Source: Anaerolineaceae bacterium
GTDB taxonomy: Bacteria; Chloroflexota; Anaerolineae; Anaerolineales; Anaerolineaceae
Length of the DNA stretch: 5,708 nucleotides
Assembly (NCBI GenBank): GCA_021107195.1
Contig: JAIOTF010000397.1
Coordinates: 1-5,708, forward strand
Direction of reading: 5' to 3'
Positions 4,636 to 5,708 of this stretch are shown here, piece by piece. Within the stretch, counting starts at the first letter, position 1. The number at the start of each line of letters is the position of its first letter. The translations under genes and the position numbers were made by a program. The notes beneath the pieces were generated by a model, which was not told where the DNA came from, ran no database searches, and saw only the letters and a list, made by a program, of their open reading frames with translations.

Positions 4636-5673
4636 TCATTCCGCCAGCGGATCGAGGGGGTAGATCAACCCTGCCTGCAAATCATCCAGCGTTTTTTGCA
4701 CGAGTATCTGTTTGCCCGGGCTGAAAATATCCTGGTTGATGTCAACGATTTCCAGATTGGCCTTCACGATTTGGCCGCCCTGACCGCTGCTGACGGCGGG
4801 CCAAATGCTGTTCAGGGCATCTGTCAGGTTGTAGCGGATGGTGGCGGCGTATAGGTTGACGATCTCGGGTGTGGGCGTCTGTCCCCCGAGCAGGATTACG
4901 CTGCGTGTGGCGAGGGTATACATCAGGTCCGGGCTGGCAGCCTCGGGAGCCACGTAGTAGACGTAGATATAATTCAGAGCGAGCTCATCTGCGCCGCCCA
5001 GCCACTGCCCGGGGGCGCTGTTTGCGGGAATCGAGTAATAGATAGGGAAGCGCACCACTGGTGAATAGTAAGAGTTGCACAGTCCGCAGAAGTACTGGCC
5101 GCCTTTGACAAACGCCGTCGATTTCACTAAACCCAGCGGTTCATCTGCCGGCAGGAGCCCGGCCGCGCGCCAGTCGTTGGCGATGATTACCGCCATATAC
5201 CCGGCCATAAAAGCCTGTTTTTCGGGCTGCAAGCGGATCACGCTCAAGTTGGCCGTCTGATTGAGTTCAACTTCACTGACGACCACAAACTGCGTTTCAG
5301 GGGCCGCGTTCAGTAAGTCCTGCAAATTAGCGGGCGGGGCAAGAAAGATGATATGTTTCCACTCCGGCAGGATGTCGCCAGGTTGAATTTCCCCGCGAAC
5401 TTCGAGGCTTTGTCTGACGGATCGTGCCAGTTCGTCAAGCTGGGCCTGGACTGCAGCGGCAAGGCTGGCATCGGTTTGCCCTGCCGTGACCAGCACGGTC
5501 ACTCCGGGTACAGGTGTAGGGGTGGGCGCTTCGGTGGGGATTGCTGTTGGGGGCACGCTGGTGGGGGGAAGGGGTGTTGGCTCCTCCACTGGAGCGCTGC
5601 GGCAGCCGGTGAATAGTGAGAGAACGATCATACAGACGAGCAATATTTGCGTGAGGGATTTTGTTTTAACCAT
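4636..5673 (-). CDS. Lipoprotein resembling BMP/PnrA-type substrate-binding proteins
   Basis: The 345-residue precursor starts with a lipoprotein signal: basic MVKTK, hydrophobic 9-22, and the lipobox-like LFTGC with Cys24 as the likely lipidated residue. A Pro/Thr-rich spacer (about 32-57, repeated P-T-x-x-P units) follows, as is common in Anaerolineae surface lipoproteins. The globular part resembles the BMP/PnrA family (PF02608) of periplasmic-type binding proteins: ETQFVVVSEV (126-135), then NLSVIRLQPEKQAFMAGYMA (142-161), which fits the family pattern N-x-x-x-I-x-x-x-x-x-x-x-F-x-A-G-Y-x-A, and GQTPTPEIV further on. Family members bind nucleosides or simple ligands for ABC importers. This copy is divergent and carries a C196-x2-C199 pair. 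No ABC permease or ATPase gene is in the window. The ATG has only a weak upstream AAGG; a TAAAAT box sits six bases before it. The next gene downstream has its own promoter. Confidence 0.8.
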   Translation of the reverse strand: MVKTKSLTQILLVCMIVLSLFTGCRSAPVEEPTPLPPTSVPPTAIPTEAPTPTPVPGVTVLVTAGQTDASLAAAVQAQLDELARSVRQSLEVRGEIQPGDILPEWKHIIFLAPPANLQDLLNAAPETQFVVVSEVELNQTANLSVIRLQPEKQAFMAGYMAVIIANDWRAAGLLPADEPLGLVKSTAFVKGGQYFCGLCNSYYSPVVRFPIYYSIPANSAPGQWLGGADELALNYIYVYYVAPEAASPDLMYTLATRSVILLGGQTPTPEIVNLYAATIRYNLTDALNSIWPAVSSGQGGQIVKANLEIVDINQDIFSPGKQILVQKTLDDLQAGLIYPLDPLAE

Positions 5674-5679
5674 AGCGTA

Positions 5680-5687
5680 ATTTTACC
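5680..5687 (-). promoter_or_regulatory. -10-like element directly in front of the lipoprotein start (leaderless)
   Basis: On the minus strand GGTAAAAT (5687-5680) is followed by exactly 6 bases and the ATG (5673-5671). This is the same GGTAAAAT-N6-ATG layout as in front of the sugar-transferase gene at 2530-2546. A -35 would lie at or beyond the window end and cannot be judged. AAGG at 5689-5686 is too far for a normal Shine-Dalgarno. Confidence 0.45.
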
Positions 5688-5708
5688 TTATATTGATTTT
5701 GGGGATTA

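Noticed and set aside
5506..5580. GT-rich low-complexity tract as a DNA repeat
   Set aside because: It simply encodes the Pro/Thr linker of the lipoprotein on the other strand.
1..5708. CRISPR array, tRNA or rRNA
   Set aside because: No regularly spaced repeats, cloverleaf arms or rRNA-like conserved blocks were found on either strand.

Overview
The window looks like chromosomal DNA of a Chloroflexota bacterium, most likely of the Anaerolineae type. This is an inference from a Pro/Thr-rich spacer after the lipobox of a lipoprotein, a stand-alone membrane 'sensor' domain protein next to a PspC protein, and moderately GC-rich genes separated by AT-rich spacers. No rRNA or other taxonomic marker is present to confirm it.

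Layout. Bases 1-104 are the C-terminal end of a transposase, probably ISAzo13/Rhodopirellula type, followed by an AT-rich spacer. A two-gene plus-strand unit follows: a multi-pass PF13796-like membrane protein (234-1010) and a 67-residue PspC-domain protein (1044-1247), probably an envelope-stress pair. It converges on trpS (minus, 1401-2390), which ends in a clear intrinsic terminator (1334-1376). trpS is complete and carries four cysteines spaced like the [4Fe-4S] site of Thermotoga TrpRS. Divergent from trpS is a small PglC-like phosphoglycosyl transferase (2544-3191) that would start an undecaprenyl-linked glycan. It has no Shine-Dalgarno, and a -10 element lies directly in front of the ATG, so it looks leaderless.

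The right half is on the minus strand. A lipoprotein resembling BMP/PnrA-type substrate-binding proteins (4636-5673) also has a TAAAAT-N6-ATG start. Downstream of it lies an unrecognised 357-residue protein (3315-4388) with a possible phosphoribosyltransferase-like C-terminal half. This gene has the most unusual control region in the window: an extended -10 promoter, an 11-bp hairpin starting at the predicted transcript 5' end, a Shine-Dalgarno inside a small hairpin, and a perfect 13-bp inverted repeat followed by six T's inside codons 25-40.

The genes do not form one pathway. Candidate promoters in three places are TGN-extended -10 boxes without a visible -35. The candidates for something undescribed are the leader/in-gene terminator arrangement of the 357-residue gene, the competing Shine-Dalgarno pairings in the trpS leader, and the leaderless starts.
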